64,000 nt of DNA from Clostridium ragsdalei P11 (GCF_001675165.1 NZ_LROS01000077.1:98079-162078); one strand, 5' to 3'; shown: positions 35,273 through 45,141, counted from the stretch's first letter. The notes: a model not told the origin generated them from the letters alone. Translations and numbers: made by a program.

Positions 35273-36637
35273 ATGGCGAGTAGCAGAAGCAAATTTCTTA
35301 GTAATGTAGGTTGGTTAATAGGTGGAAAAATTGCAAATATGATTTTACAATTTCTTGTATCATTAGCTACAGCTAGATATCTGGGACCATCAAATTTTGG
35401 AACAATTAATTATGTGGCAGCTTATGTATCATTCTTTTCTTCTATTGCTTCTCTTGGTCTAAGTGTAATAGTTATTAAAGAGATATCTTATGGACATTCA
35501 GATGATAACGAGATAATTTGGACGTCAATTTGTTTAAGGTTTATTACTGCAGTTCTTTCTTCCATAAGCGTAGTGGCTCTTATGTTTATTGTTTCTCACG
35601 GTGACAGGACGATTATTGTAATCGCAATATTAGAATCTCTATCAATTGTTTTTAGTGCATTTGATACAATAAACTATTGGTTTCAGGCTAAATTACTTTC
35701 TAAGTACAGTAGTATTGCGGGACTGCTAGCTTATATCGGAATGTCACTATATCGTATATATTTGCTTGTCACCAAAGCAGATATTGTATGGTTTGCCTTT
35801 GCAACTTCAACGGATATGATATTTTTGACGCTATTTTTAATGCTTTTTTACGTAAGAAAAAATGGTTTTAAACTGTGCTTCAATTTCAAATTGGGTAAGT
35901 CCCTTATAAATCAGTCATATCATTATTTAATTGCGGGTTTGATTACAATCCTATACTCACAAGTGGATAAAGTTATGCTTGGCAATATGCTGGATTCCAA
36001 ATCAGTGGGGCTATACTCAGTTGGGCTTACAGTATCTACTTTATGGGGTATGCTTCCTTCTGCTTTAATTCAATCATTGGTTCCAATACTTTATGAGACA
36101 GCTGCGAAAGACAGAAACCTATTTTTAAGAAGGCTGCGTCAGTCATATTCTGTGATTTTTTGGTTGAATGCTACTTATTCAATTTTTGTGACTGTATTTG
36201 CTAAGTGGATTGTTCTTTTGTTGTATGGACAGGATTACCTTGGAGCTACAAAAGCATTAGTTATTGTTGTTTGGTATTATGGAATTTCAACAATGTCCAC
36301 ACTTAATCAAGTATATTTAGCAAATGATGATAAAAATAAGTACGTTAATAGATTTTGTTTAGCTGGATTAATAGTGGTTGTTGTACTTAACGCAATGATG
36401 ATACCTAATTGGGGTATTGTTGGTTCTGCTGTAGCAACACTGATTACTCACATTACAATTCAGATTATTATGCCCCTCATATATAAGGACACAAGAGAAA
36501 TAGGCGTTTGCATCATTGAAGGAGTAATATTTAAGAACGTTATAAACAAATCTGAGATAGAAACAATCAAGAGTGGAGTGCAAAAATATCTTAAAAGAGG
36601 TGAAAAGGACTTTGACAAGAGGAATGGAACATACTAA
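35273..36637 (+). CDS. Wzx-like oligosaccharide flippase, cluster 1
   Basis: 454 aa with about twelve membrane segments. The start SNVGWLIGGKIANMILQFLV and ARYLGPSNFGTINYVAAYV is typical of the polysaccharide-transport (PST) branch of the MOP flippases, as is VDKVMLGNMLDSKSVGLYSVG in the middle. It flips the finished lipid-linked unit to the outer face for polymerisation. The C-terminal 55 residues after the last segment are soluble and unusually long. Fragments of other genes follow directly, so the 3' end may lie near a recombination junction. Confidence 0.92.
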   Translation: MASSRSKFLSNVGWLIGGKIANMILQFLVSLATARYLGPSNFGTINYVAAYVSFFSSIASLGLSVIVIKEISYGHSDDNEIIWTSICLRFITAVLSSISVVALMFIVSHGDRTIIVIAILESLSIVFSAFDTINYWFQAKLLSKYSSIAGLLAYIGMSLYRIYLLVTKADIVWFAFATSTDMIFLTLFLMLFYVRKNGFKLCFNFKLGKSLINQSYHYLIAGLITILYSQVDKVMLGNMLDSKSVGLYSVGLTVSTLWGMLPSALIQSLVPILYETAAKDRNLFLRRLRQSYSVIFWLNATYSIFVTVFAKWIVLLLYGQDYLGATKALVIVVWYYGISTMSTLNQVYLANDDKNKYVNRFCLAGLIVVVVLNAMMIPNWGIVGSAVATLITHITIQIIMPLIYKDTREIGVCIIEGVIFKNVINKSEIETIKSGVQKYLKRGEKDFDKRNGTY

Positions 36638-36652
36638 AATTTTTAAGCAAGC

Positions 36653-36747
36653 AGAAGGAATACTACACTTGATATAATAGGAGGTTTTGCTATTCTGATA
36701 GTAGTGATAGGCCACGCAATCTAAGCTAATCTCGATAATGGAGAGAA
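36653..36747 (+). pseudogene. Fragment of an acyltransferase-3 gene (N-terminus)
   Basis: Translates as RRNTTLDIIGGFAILIVVIG, then HAI, a stop and ANLDNGE. This is the first membrane helix and catalytic-type His of OafA-like acyltransferases (compare VDVIRGFGIMVVVLGHSIQ in the gene at 40820). Only this short piece remains. Confidence 0.65.
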
Positions 36748-36796
36748 GTGAATTGATAAAGTTTATAGAAATATAATCGAAGGAATGTAAATAATT

Positions 36797-37008
36797 ATGT
36801 ACGAAATACCAGTAGCAGGAACTGGTTATGTTGAACTAGTGTTAGATGTGTGTTTTTCCTAAGTTGGTCAACATGTTATCTCTGTGTTGATATTCTAGAA
36901 AAGAAAGTTGAATTAATGAAAAGAGGTATTTCATCAATTTATGAAGCAAATTTGGAATGCTTGATGCAGAATAATTTTGTTGGAGATCAGCTTAACTACA
37001 TGAAATGA
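36797..37008 (+). pseudogene. Truncated duplicate of the UDP-glucose dehydrogenase N-terminus
   Basis: The stretch matches the start of the intact gene at 37129 nearly base for base in many parts (YEIPVAGTGYVE versus YKIAVAGTGYVG; KKVELMKRGISSIYEAN versus KKVELMKKGISPIYEAD), with a stop after CFS and a final TGA at 37006-37008. It covers about the first 70 codons. Left by a recombination or duplication event. Confidence 0.85.
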
Positions 37009-37128
37009 GCAAGCTCGGGCATGGTGGTCACTCGTAAGAACCCCTGGGGTCTGTGAACAAATTATAAACAAAAAATTAATCGGATTGATGGAGCTTGCAG
37101 AATATATCCAAAGGAAGGTGATTACGCT

Positions 37129-38493
37129 ATGTACAAAATAGCAGTAGCAGGAACAGGATATGTAGGCCTCGTAGCAGGTGTATGTTTTGCCGAAGTAGGC
37201 CATCAAGTTACCTGCGTGGACATTGATGAAAAGAAAGTTGAATTAATGAAAAAAGGCATTTCACCAATTTATGAAGCAGATTTAGAAGGCTTAATGCAGA
37301 AAAATTATGCAGAGGGTAGGCTTAATTACACCACTGATTACAAAACAACGTACAAAGAAGCAGATACTATTTTTATAGGTGTTGGAACTCCAGAGCAGGC
37401 AGATGGTTCAGCTAATCTTACTTATATAGCTACTGTTGCAAGGCAAATTGCTGAAACTATAGAAAGAAACTGCCTTGTGGTGGTGAAATCCACAGTGCCT
37501 GTAGGTACTAATGATAAAGTAGAGCAGTTTATTAAAGATTTTTTAGTTAATGATGTTAAAGTAGAAGTAGCATCTAATCCTGAATTCTTAGCTCAAGGAA
37601 CTGCAGTGTATGATACTCTTCATGCAGCAAGGGTAATAATTGGAACTGAAAGCAAATGGGCTGAGGAGATGCTTATGAAAATATATGAACCTTTTAATCT
37701 TCCCATAGTATCTGTAAGCAGGCGTTCTGCAGAGATGATAAAGTATGCATCAAATGATTTTCTTGCACTTAAAATATCTTATATGAATGATATTGCTAAT
37801 CTTTGTGAATTAGTTGGTGCTGATATTCAGGATGTTGCTAGAGGCATGAGCTATGATGAACGTATTGGCAGAAAGTTTTTAAATGCTGGTATTGGTTACG
37901 GTGGCTCATGTTTCCCAAAGGATACAAAAGCTCTCGAATATCTTGCAAAGCAAAATAGTTATGAATTAAGAACTGTAAAAGCTGCCGTTGATGTAAACAA
38001 AGATCAAAAGACTATGTTATATAAGAAAGCTTCTAGACGTCTTATTACCTTTAATGATTTAAAAGTAGCAGTTCTTGGATTGACTTTTAAACCAGGTACA
38101 GATGATTTAAGAGAAGCTCCATCGCTTGAAAATATACCTTTGTTATTGAAGCAAGGGGCAAAAATATATGCCTATGATCCAGTAGGAATAGATAACTTCA
38201 AAAAAAGATTCCCAGAAGGAAAAGGTGGACAAGGAACAATAAAATATGTTGATAGTATAGAAGAGGCTTTAAAGGGAGCAAATGTATGTTTTATCTTTAC
38301 GGAGTGGAATGAAATTAAAGCTATTACACCGAAAAAATACAAGAAGTTTATGAGGACCCCTTTAGTATATGATGGAAGAAACATTTATAACATTAAAGAG
38401 ATGAGAGAAGCGGGAGTAGAGTATTATTCTATAGGAAGGCCTTGTGCTAAATTTTATAAAGCTGTTTCAAAAGTTACAGTAACCAACAATTAG
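37129..38493 (+). CDS. ugd: UDP-glucose 6-dehydrogenase
   Basis: 454 aa. NAD-binding VAGTGYVGLVAGVCFAEVGH is at the N-terminus, with STVPVGTNDK and SNPEFLAQGTA, and catalytic Cys261 in GYGGSCFPKD; the C-terminal domain has LGLTFKPGTDDLREAPS. It oxidises UDP-glucose to UDP-glucuronic acid in two NAD-dependent steps. The epimerase-like gene at 39702 would convert this to UDP-galacturonic acid; the two were probably adjacent before the IS630-type element landed between them. AAGG and GGTGATTA lie before the ATG. Confidence 0.95.
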   Translation: MYKIAVAGTGYVGLVAGVCFAEVGHQVTCVDIDEKKVELMKKGISPIYEADLEGLMQKNYAEGRLNYTTDYKTTYKEADTIFIGVGTPEQADGSANLTYIATVARQIAETIERNCLVVVKSTVPVGTNDKVEQFIKDFLVNDVKVEVASNPEFLAQGTAVYDTLHAARVIIGTESKWAEEMLMKIYEPFNLPIVSVSRRSAEMIKYASNDFLALKISYMNDIANLCELVGADIQDVARGMSYDERIGRKFLNAGIGYGGSCFPKDTKALEYLAKQNSYELRTVKAAVDVNKDQKTMLYKKASRRLITFNDLKVAVLGLTFKPGTDDLREAPSLENIPLLLKQGAKIYAYDPVGIDNFKKRFPEGKGGQGTIKYVDSIEEALKGANVCFIFTEWNEIKAITPKKYKKFMRTPLVYDGRNIYNIKEMREAGVEYYSIGRPCAKFYKAVSKVTVTNN

Positions 38494-38513
38494 TTTAGTT
38501 TTAATTTATATTA

Positions 38514-39608
38514 TTGATAGGGTTTTTAACTAATAACTTAACCTATGCAGAATATACATTACATGGGTATAAGTTAGAAGATTTAATTGAGCTGCAAAAC
38601 AAAATTAAGTCATCATATACAAGAATAGCAATTCAAGCTATAGCTATGAGATATAGAGGTTTCTCCAATGATGAAATAATTAAATCTACTGGTTTAAGTA
38701 AGGTTTCAATAGTGTCACATGTTAAAAGGTGGAACCTACTTGGATTGCAATCAGTAGAAGAACATCGTGGTGGCAAAACACCTCCGAAACTATCTCTAGA
38801 CATAGTTGATGATTTAATATATGTTATATTAAATAAAACTCCTAATGATTTTGAGTTTATTGGACATACTTGGACTTTAGGCCTTTTAGTTGAGTATATA
38901 AAAATGAATTATGCTATTGATGTTTGTGATGTTACCATATGGTCAATGCTTAGGGCTAATAATCTTTCATACAAAAGGGCTCAAGCAATGCCAACTAAAG
39001 CTAACAAGTATGAACAAGAAGCCTTTAAAAAAACATTAGAAGTACTAGATACTTTAGAGTCTTCATCTGATACTGTTGTATATGCATTAGATGAGACTGA
39101 TATTCGTGTTGAATTGTACAACCGTTCCAGCTGGAGTCCAGTTGAGGAACCCCCCATACTTGAAAAGAATGCTTCCCACAAAGGTATTAATGTAATTGGT
39201 TCAACCTGTATATTGAACAATTTCCACTGTGTAAATGATGTTTATCCGTCAAATAAATCTATAACTTCTGAAGAAGTAAGATCACATTTGGAATATTTAA
39301 TGAAAATTAATCCTGGTAAAAAAGTTGTTGTATTCCTTGATAATGCTAAGAATCATACTAGTTTCTTAATTCAAAGTTTTTACCAAAAGGTTAAGGAAAA
39401 ACTGAAGCTTATTTATCTTCCACGTTATTCACCATATATGAATCCTCAGGAGAATATATGGAATTATCTTAAAGCTAGATTGTTTAAACCTTCTTCCAGA
39501 ACTTGTATCGAAGAGTTAACTTTTGATGTTAGTGTTATATTTGACGAACTTAATTATAATTCTGATAAACTTAATTCGTTAGCTTATGCTAGGAACTTCC
39601 TAGTATAA
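38514..39608 (+). CDS. IS630-family transposase
   Basis: Up to 364 aa. A helix-turn-helix N-terminus (IQAIAMRYRGFSNDEIIKST, GLSKVSIVSHVKRWN) is followed by the DDE domain: first Asp in YALDETDIR, second in VVFLDNAKNH, and Glu in PYMNPQENIWNYLK. The frame is open throughout, so it may be active. The start is unclear: the TTG at 38514 lies outside the element's left end, and the first in-frame ATG is near 38646. A non-standard start inside the element or read-through from outside is possible. Confidence 0.9.
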   Translation: MIGFLTNNLTYAEYTLHGYKLEDLIELQNKIKSSYTRIAIQAIAMRYRGFSNDEIIKSTGLSKVSIVSHVKRWNLLGLQSVEEHRGGKTPPKLSLDIVDDLIYVILNKTPNDFEFIGHTWTLGLLVEYIKMNYAIDVCDVTIWSMLRANNLSYKRAQAMPTKANKYEQEAFKKTLEVLDTLESSSDTVVYALDETDIRVELYNRSSWSPVEEPPILEKNASHKGINVIGSTCILNNFHCVNDVYPSNKSITSEEVRSHLEYLMKINPGKKVVVFLDNAKNHTSFLIQSFYQKVKEKLKLIYLPRYSPYMNPQENIWNYLKARLFKPSSRTCIEELTFDVSVIFDELNYNSDKLNSLAYARNFLV

Positions 39609-39631
39609 GTTAGCTTTTAGATTGAAAACCA
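38520..39631 (+). mobile_element. IS630-family insertion sequence
   Basis: About 1.1 kb with one transposase gene. The ends read (TA)GGGTTTTTAAC on the left and, reversed, (TA)TGGTTTTCAAT on the right, so they are imperfect inverted repeats flanked by TA, the target used by IS630/Tc1/mariner elements (TA at 38518-38519 and 39632-39633). It separates ugd from the epimerase gene. Confidence 0.78.
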
Positions 39632-39701
39632 TAGAACAAGTGAAGAAGCAAAAGGTTATATTATAGAAAAAATTAAAATAAATTTTTTAGGAGGCAGAAA
39701 G

Positions 39702-40727
39702 TTGGAGTACAAACCTTTGGATACAAGCAAGATATACCTAATTACTGGTGCGGCAGGCTTCATTGGATTTTATTTATCTAAAAAACTTTTAAATAAAGGT
39801 TGCAAAGTAATTGGTATTGATAATATAAATGATTATTATGATGTAAATCTTAAGTATGAAAGATTAGAAAAGCTTAAACCTTTTGAGAAATTTACTTTTA
39901 TTAAAGGAGATATCTCGAATAAGGTTATAATAATGAAGATTTTTGAAGAGCACAAGCCCAATATTGTAGTAAATTTAGCAGCCCAAGCCGGTGTAAGGTA
40001 TTCCATAGAGAATCCAGATGCGTATATAGTAAGTAATATTATGGGATTTTTTAACATACTTGAAGCTTGTAGATATAATCCAGTAGAGCATCTTGTGTAT
40101 GCATCTTCAAGTTCAGTATATGGTTCTAATAAAAAAGTACCATTTGAAGAAACAGATTTTGTAGACCATCCGTTATCTTTATATGCAGCTACTAAGAAAT
40201 CTAATGAACTTATGGCTTACACCTATAGCCATCTTTATAAGATACCAGCTACAGGGCTTAGATTCTTTACAGTTTATGGCCCTATGGGAAGACCGGATAT
40301 GGCTTACTTTGGATTTACTGATAAATACTTTAAAGGAGAGCCTATTAAGATATTTAACAATGGTGACTTTGAACATGATTTATATAGAGATTTTACTTAT
40401 GTGGATGATATAGTAGAAGGAATTCAAAGGCTTCTTAGTAATCCTACGGTAGATACAGTTCCACATAGGGTATTAAATATAGGAAACAATAAACCTGAAA
40501 AACTTATGACATTTATTTGGACTTTGGAAAAAGCATTAAGTAATGCATTGGGTAGAAAAGTAGAATTTGAGAAGATATTTGAACCTTTAAAAGCAGGAGA
40601 TGTACCAGCAACTTATGCTTCAACGGATAAACTTCAGGAAGCAGTGGGATTTAAGCCTTTAACGAGTATAAAAGAAGGGCTTCAGAGGTTTGCGGATTGG
40701 TATGTTGAGTATTATAAGATGAAATAG
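39702..40727 (+). CDS. NAD-dependent epimerase, probable UDP-glucuronate 4-epimerase
   Basis: 341 aa. The start is TTG, six bases after AGGAGG. The SDR motifs are TGAAGFIGFYLSKKLL, NLAAQAGVRYSIENP, SSSSVYG and the catalytic YAATKKSNELMAY; NDYYDVNLKYERL and RFFTVYGPMGRPDMAYF are typical of UDP-glucuronate/galacturonate 4-epimerases (CapI group). With ugd it would yield UDP-galacturonic acid for the cluster-1 polymer. Substrate assignment follows from the subfamily and the neighbour gene. Confidence 0.88.
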   Translation: MEYKPLDTSKIYLITGAAGFIGFYLSKKLLNKGCKVIGIDNINDYYDVNLKYERLEKLKPFEKFTFIKGDISNKVIIMKIFEEHKPNIVVNLAAQAGVRYSIENPDAYIVSNIMGFFNILEACRYNPVEHLVYASSSSVYGSNKKVPFEETDFVDHPLSLYAATKKSNELMAYTYSHLYKIPATGLRFFTVYGPMGRPDMAYFGFTDKYFKGEPIKIFNNGDFEHDLYRDFTYVDDIVEGIQRLLSNPTVDTVPHRVLNIGNNKPEKLMTFIWTLEKALSNALGRKVEFEKIFEPLKAGDVPATYASTDKLQEAVGFKPLTSIKEGLQRFADWYVEYYKMK

Positions 40728-40819
40728 ATGTAAACTAATCGACACAAGTTTATTTATAAAAAAATATACACAGGAAATACATTATGGATTAGCAAGATAT
40801 TTAATATGTGAGGTTAATA

Positions 40820-41887
40820 ATGGAAAAGAAAAGAATTAAAGTTTTATTAATAAATAAGCAGAGAAATATTTCTGTTGATGTAATAAGAGGCTTTGGAATT
40901 ATGGTTGTTGTACTTGGACATTCGATTCAAGTCAGTTTGCTATTAGGGGAAGCTAGTTTCTTATGGAACTTAATCTTAATCTTTCAAATGCCACTTTTGA
41001 TGTATATAAGTGGTTATGCTGCAGGATTTTCATTTCCTTCAAAGAATCCAAAGTTGTTTATAAAAAAGAAAGTAAGTAGATTATTAATACCATATTTAGT
41101 ATGGGTGATTATTCATTACTTTTTACGCCAATTTGTAATAGGTGACAAAGTATCGTTTGCAGGAATTTTTGAGGCAATTTATAGGTCTGATTTTTGGTTC
41201 TTACGCTATTTATTTATGTATTTCTGTCTTTTATGGTTAGTGGATTGCTTATTATATTATGTATTAACAAAATTTAAATACACTAATGATTCATATGAGC
41301 ATATTGTCATTCTTATGCTACTTATTGGAACAATAGGAATTAATTTTATATTGGCAAAGCTACCATTAATAAAATACAGCATAAGTATTTGGTATTATAG
41401 TTGGTTTGTAATTGGGTTTATTACATTTATGTATAAAAAAGTTATATCAAAATATATTAATTTTATTGGAAACATTGTAGTAATTGTATCTATTGCAACA
41501 GTAGTTTGGAAAGATATGGGGCATGTCGCTTGGAATAAAGTAGTTGGAATATTAATTGTATTAGCAATTTGTTGGACTTTATATAGATTGACTAATTACG
41601 TATTTAAATCTAAGGACCTTAATGTTTTAAAAATGGGAATTAATGCTTTGGCATCAATTGGTAAAAATACTTTGCCTATATATGCAATACATTGGTGCTT
41701 ATTCTTTTCCCCACCATTTATTTGTGGCTTTTATAGAAACATTCGATTAAGTACAGGAATATCCTATTATGTAATGACTGCAGTAATATTTGTTATGTGG
41801 CTTGTAGGTTCTTTATTAATTATAAAATTATTACAGAAATTTACAATTACACGGCGAGTATTGCTTGGGGTACAGGCTCGATTGTAG
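40820..41887 (+). CDS. Acyltransferase family 3 (OafA-like) membrane protein
   Basis: 355 aa from the ATG at 40820 (GAGG upstream). About ten membrane segments; the first holds VDVIRGFGIMVVVLGHSIQV with the conserved His, followed by FQMPLLMYISGYAAGF and KKKVSRLLIPYLVW, as in the fucose 4-O-acetylase / WecH group. It moves acyl groups across or at the membrane to decorate the polymer. Acceptor unknown. The next 340 bases (41888-42227) contain no gene I can support. Confidence 0.88.
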   Translation: MEKKRIKVLLINKQRNISVDVIRGFGIMVVVLGHSIQVSLLLGEASFLWNLILIFQMPLLMYISGYAAGFSFPSKNPKLFIKKKVSRLLIPYLVWVIIHYFLRQFVIGDKVSFAGIFEAIYRSDFWFLRYLFMYFCLLWLVDCLLYYVLTKFKYTNDSYEHIVILMLLIGTIGINFILAKLPLIKYSISIWYYSWFVIGFITFMYKKVISKYINFIGNIVVIVSIATVVWKDMGHVAWNKVVGILIVLAICWTLYRLTNYVFKSKDLNVLKMGINALASIGKNTLPIYAIHWCLFFSPPFICGFYRNIRLSTGISYYVMTAVIFVMWLVGSLLIIKLLQKFTITRRVLLGVQARL

Positions 41888-42227
41888 GTCTTCTAAAAAA
41901 AGAGGTAATCACTTAAGTAAGATGTAAAAATAATATACTTATAAGTAAAAATAGAGTGATATGCTGTCTATAATAATATATTATTGGTGTTTAAGTATGC
42001 AAATTAACTAATTAAAATGAAGTGTCCATTTCAACAGTGACAGTATCAATCTCAGGTGATGCTTTCTGGAAATATTATCCGAGGCATGAGATAAGTTAAA
42101 TTATACTAATGATTCATGTGTTTCAATTAATAGATATATTTTTATGTATGTCATTTTGAAAAGTCACTTTAGGTAATATTAATAACAAAAGCTGTCGCAG
42201 CGAAAGCTAAAAAGGAGGCCTAGTATT

Positions 42228-42782
42228 ATGAAAATAATAATTTTAGCAGGTGGAAGTGGTACAAGGTTATAGCCGCTGAGTCGTGATAGATATCCAAAAC
42301 AATTTATAAAATTACAAAGTCATAAGCCATCCTTGTTCCAGGAAACCTTTAAGAGGAGTTTATTATTAGCAGATATAGATGATATATATGTAGTAACAAA
42401 TGAAAAATATAAATTTTTAGTTATGGGTTCTGTTGAAGAATTAGGATATGAATATAATGAAGCTAACATAATTGTTGAACCTGAAGCTAAAAATACTCTT
42501 CCTGCAATTTATGCAGGTGTTCATGAAATAGCTGAAAAGGGTAATGATACGGTAGTTGTTTTTCCTTCTGACCATATGATTGCAAAAGGTCAGGAATTTG
42601 CAAATATTATTAAAAATTTAGAACCATTAACAAAAGATTAAATTATAACCTTTGGAATTAAACCGGATAATCCAAACACTGGCTATGGATATATTGAACC
42701 CGGAAATAAAGAATTAAATGTTATTATAATTGGAGAATTAAAAGGATATGTACCAATTCCAAGCGATATTGTAAACTCATAA
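42228..42782 (+). pseudogene. Broken, truncated copy of the ManC gene
   Basis: The first 165 or so codons match the complete gene at 45222 at high identity (GGSGTRL, then TAG at 42270-42272 where the intact gene has TGG for Trp; second stop TAA at 42639-42641). After NPNTGYGYIEPGNKELN the match is lost, and the frame ends at 42780-42782. It keeps a good ribosome binding site (GGAGG). A leftover of a duplication. Confidence 0.88.
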
Positions 42783-42869
42783 TTCATAATAGGTATAAAC
42801 ACAATTTATAACTATAAAAAGGGGAATATTAAATTTTGTATAGAATTACAAAGTTTAGAGGTGTTACAA

Positions 42870-43542
42870 ATGAATAAATATTTTTTAGCTTTACTGGGTA
42901 TACCCAAAACTATTTTATTTAACTTTAGGTATTTTAGCCTTAAAGATGCAATAAAGTTTCCTATAATATTATCACACAGGGTAGTATTGTCAAAAATGGA
43001 TGGAAAGATTGTAATTGAAGCTCCTATAAAATTTGGGATGATTAGAATCGGTTTTGGTAATCTTCCACTCTTTGACCAAAAAAAGAATGCGTGCAGTTTG
43101 GCATGTGACTGGAACAGTATATTTTAAAGGTAGTGCACATATTGGAAATGGTACAAAATTACAAGTTAAAGGTAATCTCATTTTGGGTAAAAATTTTGCA
43201 ATTAGTGCTAATACTAAAATTTGTTGTGTTAAGAAAATACAATTTGGTGATAATGTTTTAATAGGTTATGATTGCTTATTTGTAGATTGCGATGCCCATA
43301 AAATTTTCAATTTTAAAAAAGAATATATTAACGATAATGAAGAAATTATAATCGGGGATAGGGTTTGGATTTGCACTAGATGCACAATATTAAAAGGAAC
43401 AAATATAGGAAATGATATAGTTATAGCCGCAAATAGTTGTATCTTTAAAAAAATAGAAGCAAATAATGCAATTATAGGTGGATATCCTGTAAAAGTTTTG
43501 AGAAAAAATATTACTTGGCAAGTGATGGAAGATACAATATAA
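42870..43542 (+). pseudogene. Hexapeptide acyltransferase split by a frameshift in an A7 tract
   Basis: The first part (from ATG 42870: NKYFLALLGIPKTILFNFRY, ending GNLPLFDQKK) and the second part (RAVWHVTGTVYFKGSAHIG to the stop at 43542) belong to one protein. The break is at seven A's, 43078-43084; six A's would give a continuous frame of about 223 codons. The second part has intact hexapeptide repeats (GDNVLIGYDCLFVDCDAH, GDRVWICTRCTILKGTNIG, GGYPVKVLRKN). It is either a real inactivating or phase-variable change or a base-calling error. Family: sugar O-acetyltransferase. Confidence 0.82.
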
Positions 43543-43642
43543 AATATGTTTTCTACTTCATAATAGGTATTCAATGATAAACAAATATTTCTATATTTAT
43601 TACAATGATGCAATCTATGATAACATTACCAAACGCAAATGA

Positions 43643-43882
43643 AAAAAAGTAATAATAGGTATACCTCCAATGTATATATCTTCAACTTTAACAGGTGTTG
43701 GGTTTGCAGATAGTAATTATGAAAAAGGTGCGACTTATAGAAGTGCAATAATGTATCTTGTGGCTACTAATGGCATATATTTTGCTGATACTTTAAGTGA
43801 AATTGGAAGAATAGGATTAGATAATCATTTATCTATTTTAAGAGATAATCTTCATCCAAATGAGTTGGACAAATCTCATTAG
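43643..43882 (+). pseudogene. C-terminal fragment of an SGNH/GDSL-type hydrolase
   Basis: Translates as KKVIIGIPPMYISSTLTGVG ... ADTLSEIGRIGLDN ... LRDNLHPNELDKSH. The D-x-x-H pair (DNLH) is the catalytic end block of SGNH hydrolases. The N-terminal part with the Ser motif is missing and a stop precedes KKV. Another relic in this degraded stretch; no start signal is evident. Confidence 0.6.
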
Positions 43883-44028
43883 CAAGATGTTTTGCGAGAA
43901 GTATAATTTCTGCTTCAACTAATGATTTATAGAAGTCCTTTTTAATCATTGAGTTAAGTCTCATCATGCAAAACATGTAGTATTATGGTATAATTCAGCT
44001 GTATGTTTTACATGATGGGGGGTTAATT

Positions 44029-45129
44029 ATGTATAACAATCAAAAAATTAGAAAAAGGATTGACTGGATAGATATTGGTAAAGGTATAGGAATATTCTAT
44101 GTAATGTTGTCTCATAAGGAAATGGGAATTTTAGCAGGGCATATTACATCCTTATTTATGCCACTTTTCTTTTTCTTATCTGGTTGTACTTTTTCAATAA
44201 AAGACAATGACACGTTTAAAACGTTTTTACGGAGAAAATCAAAGTCATTAGTTGTTCCATACTTGGCAATTAGTACATTACTTTATGGGATATATATATC
44301 TAAATTTATAATTAAGTTTTTACTGCAACATAGTAGTATACAATTAAATAATTTTATTACACCTTTTGTTGGATATTTATATTCAGTTCCTTTTCTATAT
44401 GATATAAAAAAAGCAAAGATTTTAGGAATAAATAATCCCAATTTAGTGATTTCTACTTTCAATCCATTTTGGTTTATCCTTTGCCTATTTGTGATGGAAA
44501 TAATTTTTTACTTTATAGTATCAACAAGTAAAAATAAAAAACAAATTATAATAAAAATGGTAGCATGCGCTTTCACTGGATATTTAATAAATACTTTTAT
44601 AATTATTCAATTACCATGGAGCATTGATAAGGCATTAAGCAGTATTATATTTTTAGGATTAGGTTATTTAATAAAAAATATGAATATATCCCCTGAGATT
44701 GATTGGAAAAAAGTTATATTAATAATTATATTTACAATAATAAATATAACTTTTTATAAATTGAATTCTTTTGTTAATATTTCCACGAGAGAGTACGGGA
44801 ATTATTTTTATTTTTATATTGCAGCTATTTCAGGGATAGGCATATATATAATAATATCTCAAGTTATTGCTAAAAAAATTAATATATTAAAAAAATTTTT
44901 TGTATTTATAGGTCAAAATACTTTTACTTTGCTTTCATTTCATTTAATTACTTATAGCATTGTAGATAAAATCTTTTCTATATTAAAGATTAATTTAGAA
45001 AAGATTCAAAATACTATATTTTACGGCGCAATATATGCTGTATTAACAATTATAATTTTGTTGCCTGTTATAACTGTTATTAATAAAAAAGTTCCTTGGA
45101 TAGTAGGCAAGAAAGTTAGCTCGTCTTAG
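44029..45129 (+). CDS. Acyltransferase family 3 membrane protein (fucose 4-O-acetylase-like)
   Basis: 366 aa, GGGGGG before the ATG. About ten membrane segments; the start RIDWIDIGKGIGIFYVMLSH has the conserved His of the family, then FMPLFFFLSGCTFS and RRKSKSLVVPYLAIS. It probably acetylates a sugar of the cluster-1 polymer. It differs from the relative at 40820 in sequence, so it is not a recent duplicate. A perfect 22-nt palindrome follows the stop. Confidence 0.87.
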   Translation: MYNNQKIRKRIDWIDIGKGIGIFYVMLSHKEMGILAGHITSLFMPLFFFLSGCTFSIKDNDTFKTFLRRKSKSLVVPYLAISTLLYGIYISKFIIKFLLQHSSIQLNNFITPFVGYLYSVPFLYDIKKAKILGINNPNLVISTFNPFWFILCLFVMEIIFYFIVSTSKNKKQIIIKMVACAFTGYLINTFIIIQLPWSIDKALSSIIFLGLGYLIKNMNISPEIDWKKVILIIIFTIINITFYKLNSFVNISTREYGNYFYFYIAAISGIGIYIIISQVIAKKINILKKFFVFIGQNTFTLLSFHLITYSIVDKIFSILKINLEKIQNTIFYGAIYAVLTIIILLPVITVINKKVPWIVGKKVSSS

Positions 45130-45141
45130 AATATTTTTGTG

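Noticed and set aside
42333..42641. 102-residue frame as an independent gene
   Set aside because: It is the internal piece of the broken ManC copy between its two stops.
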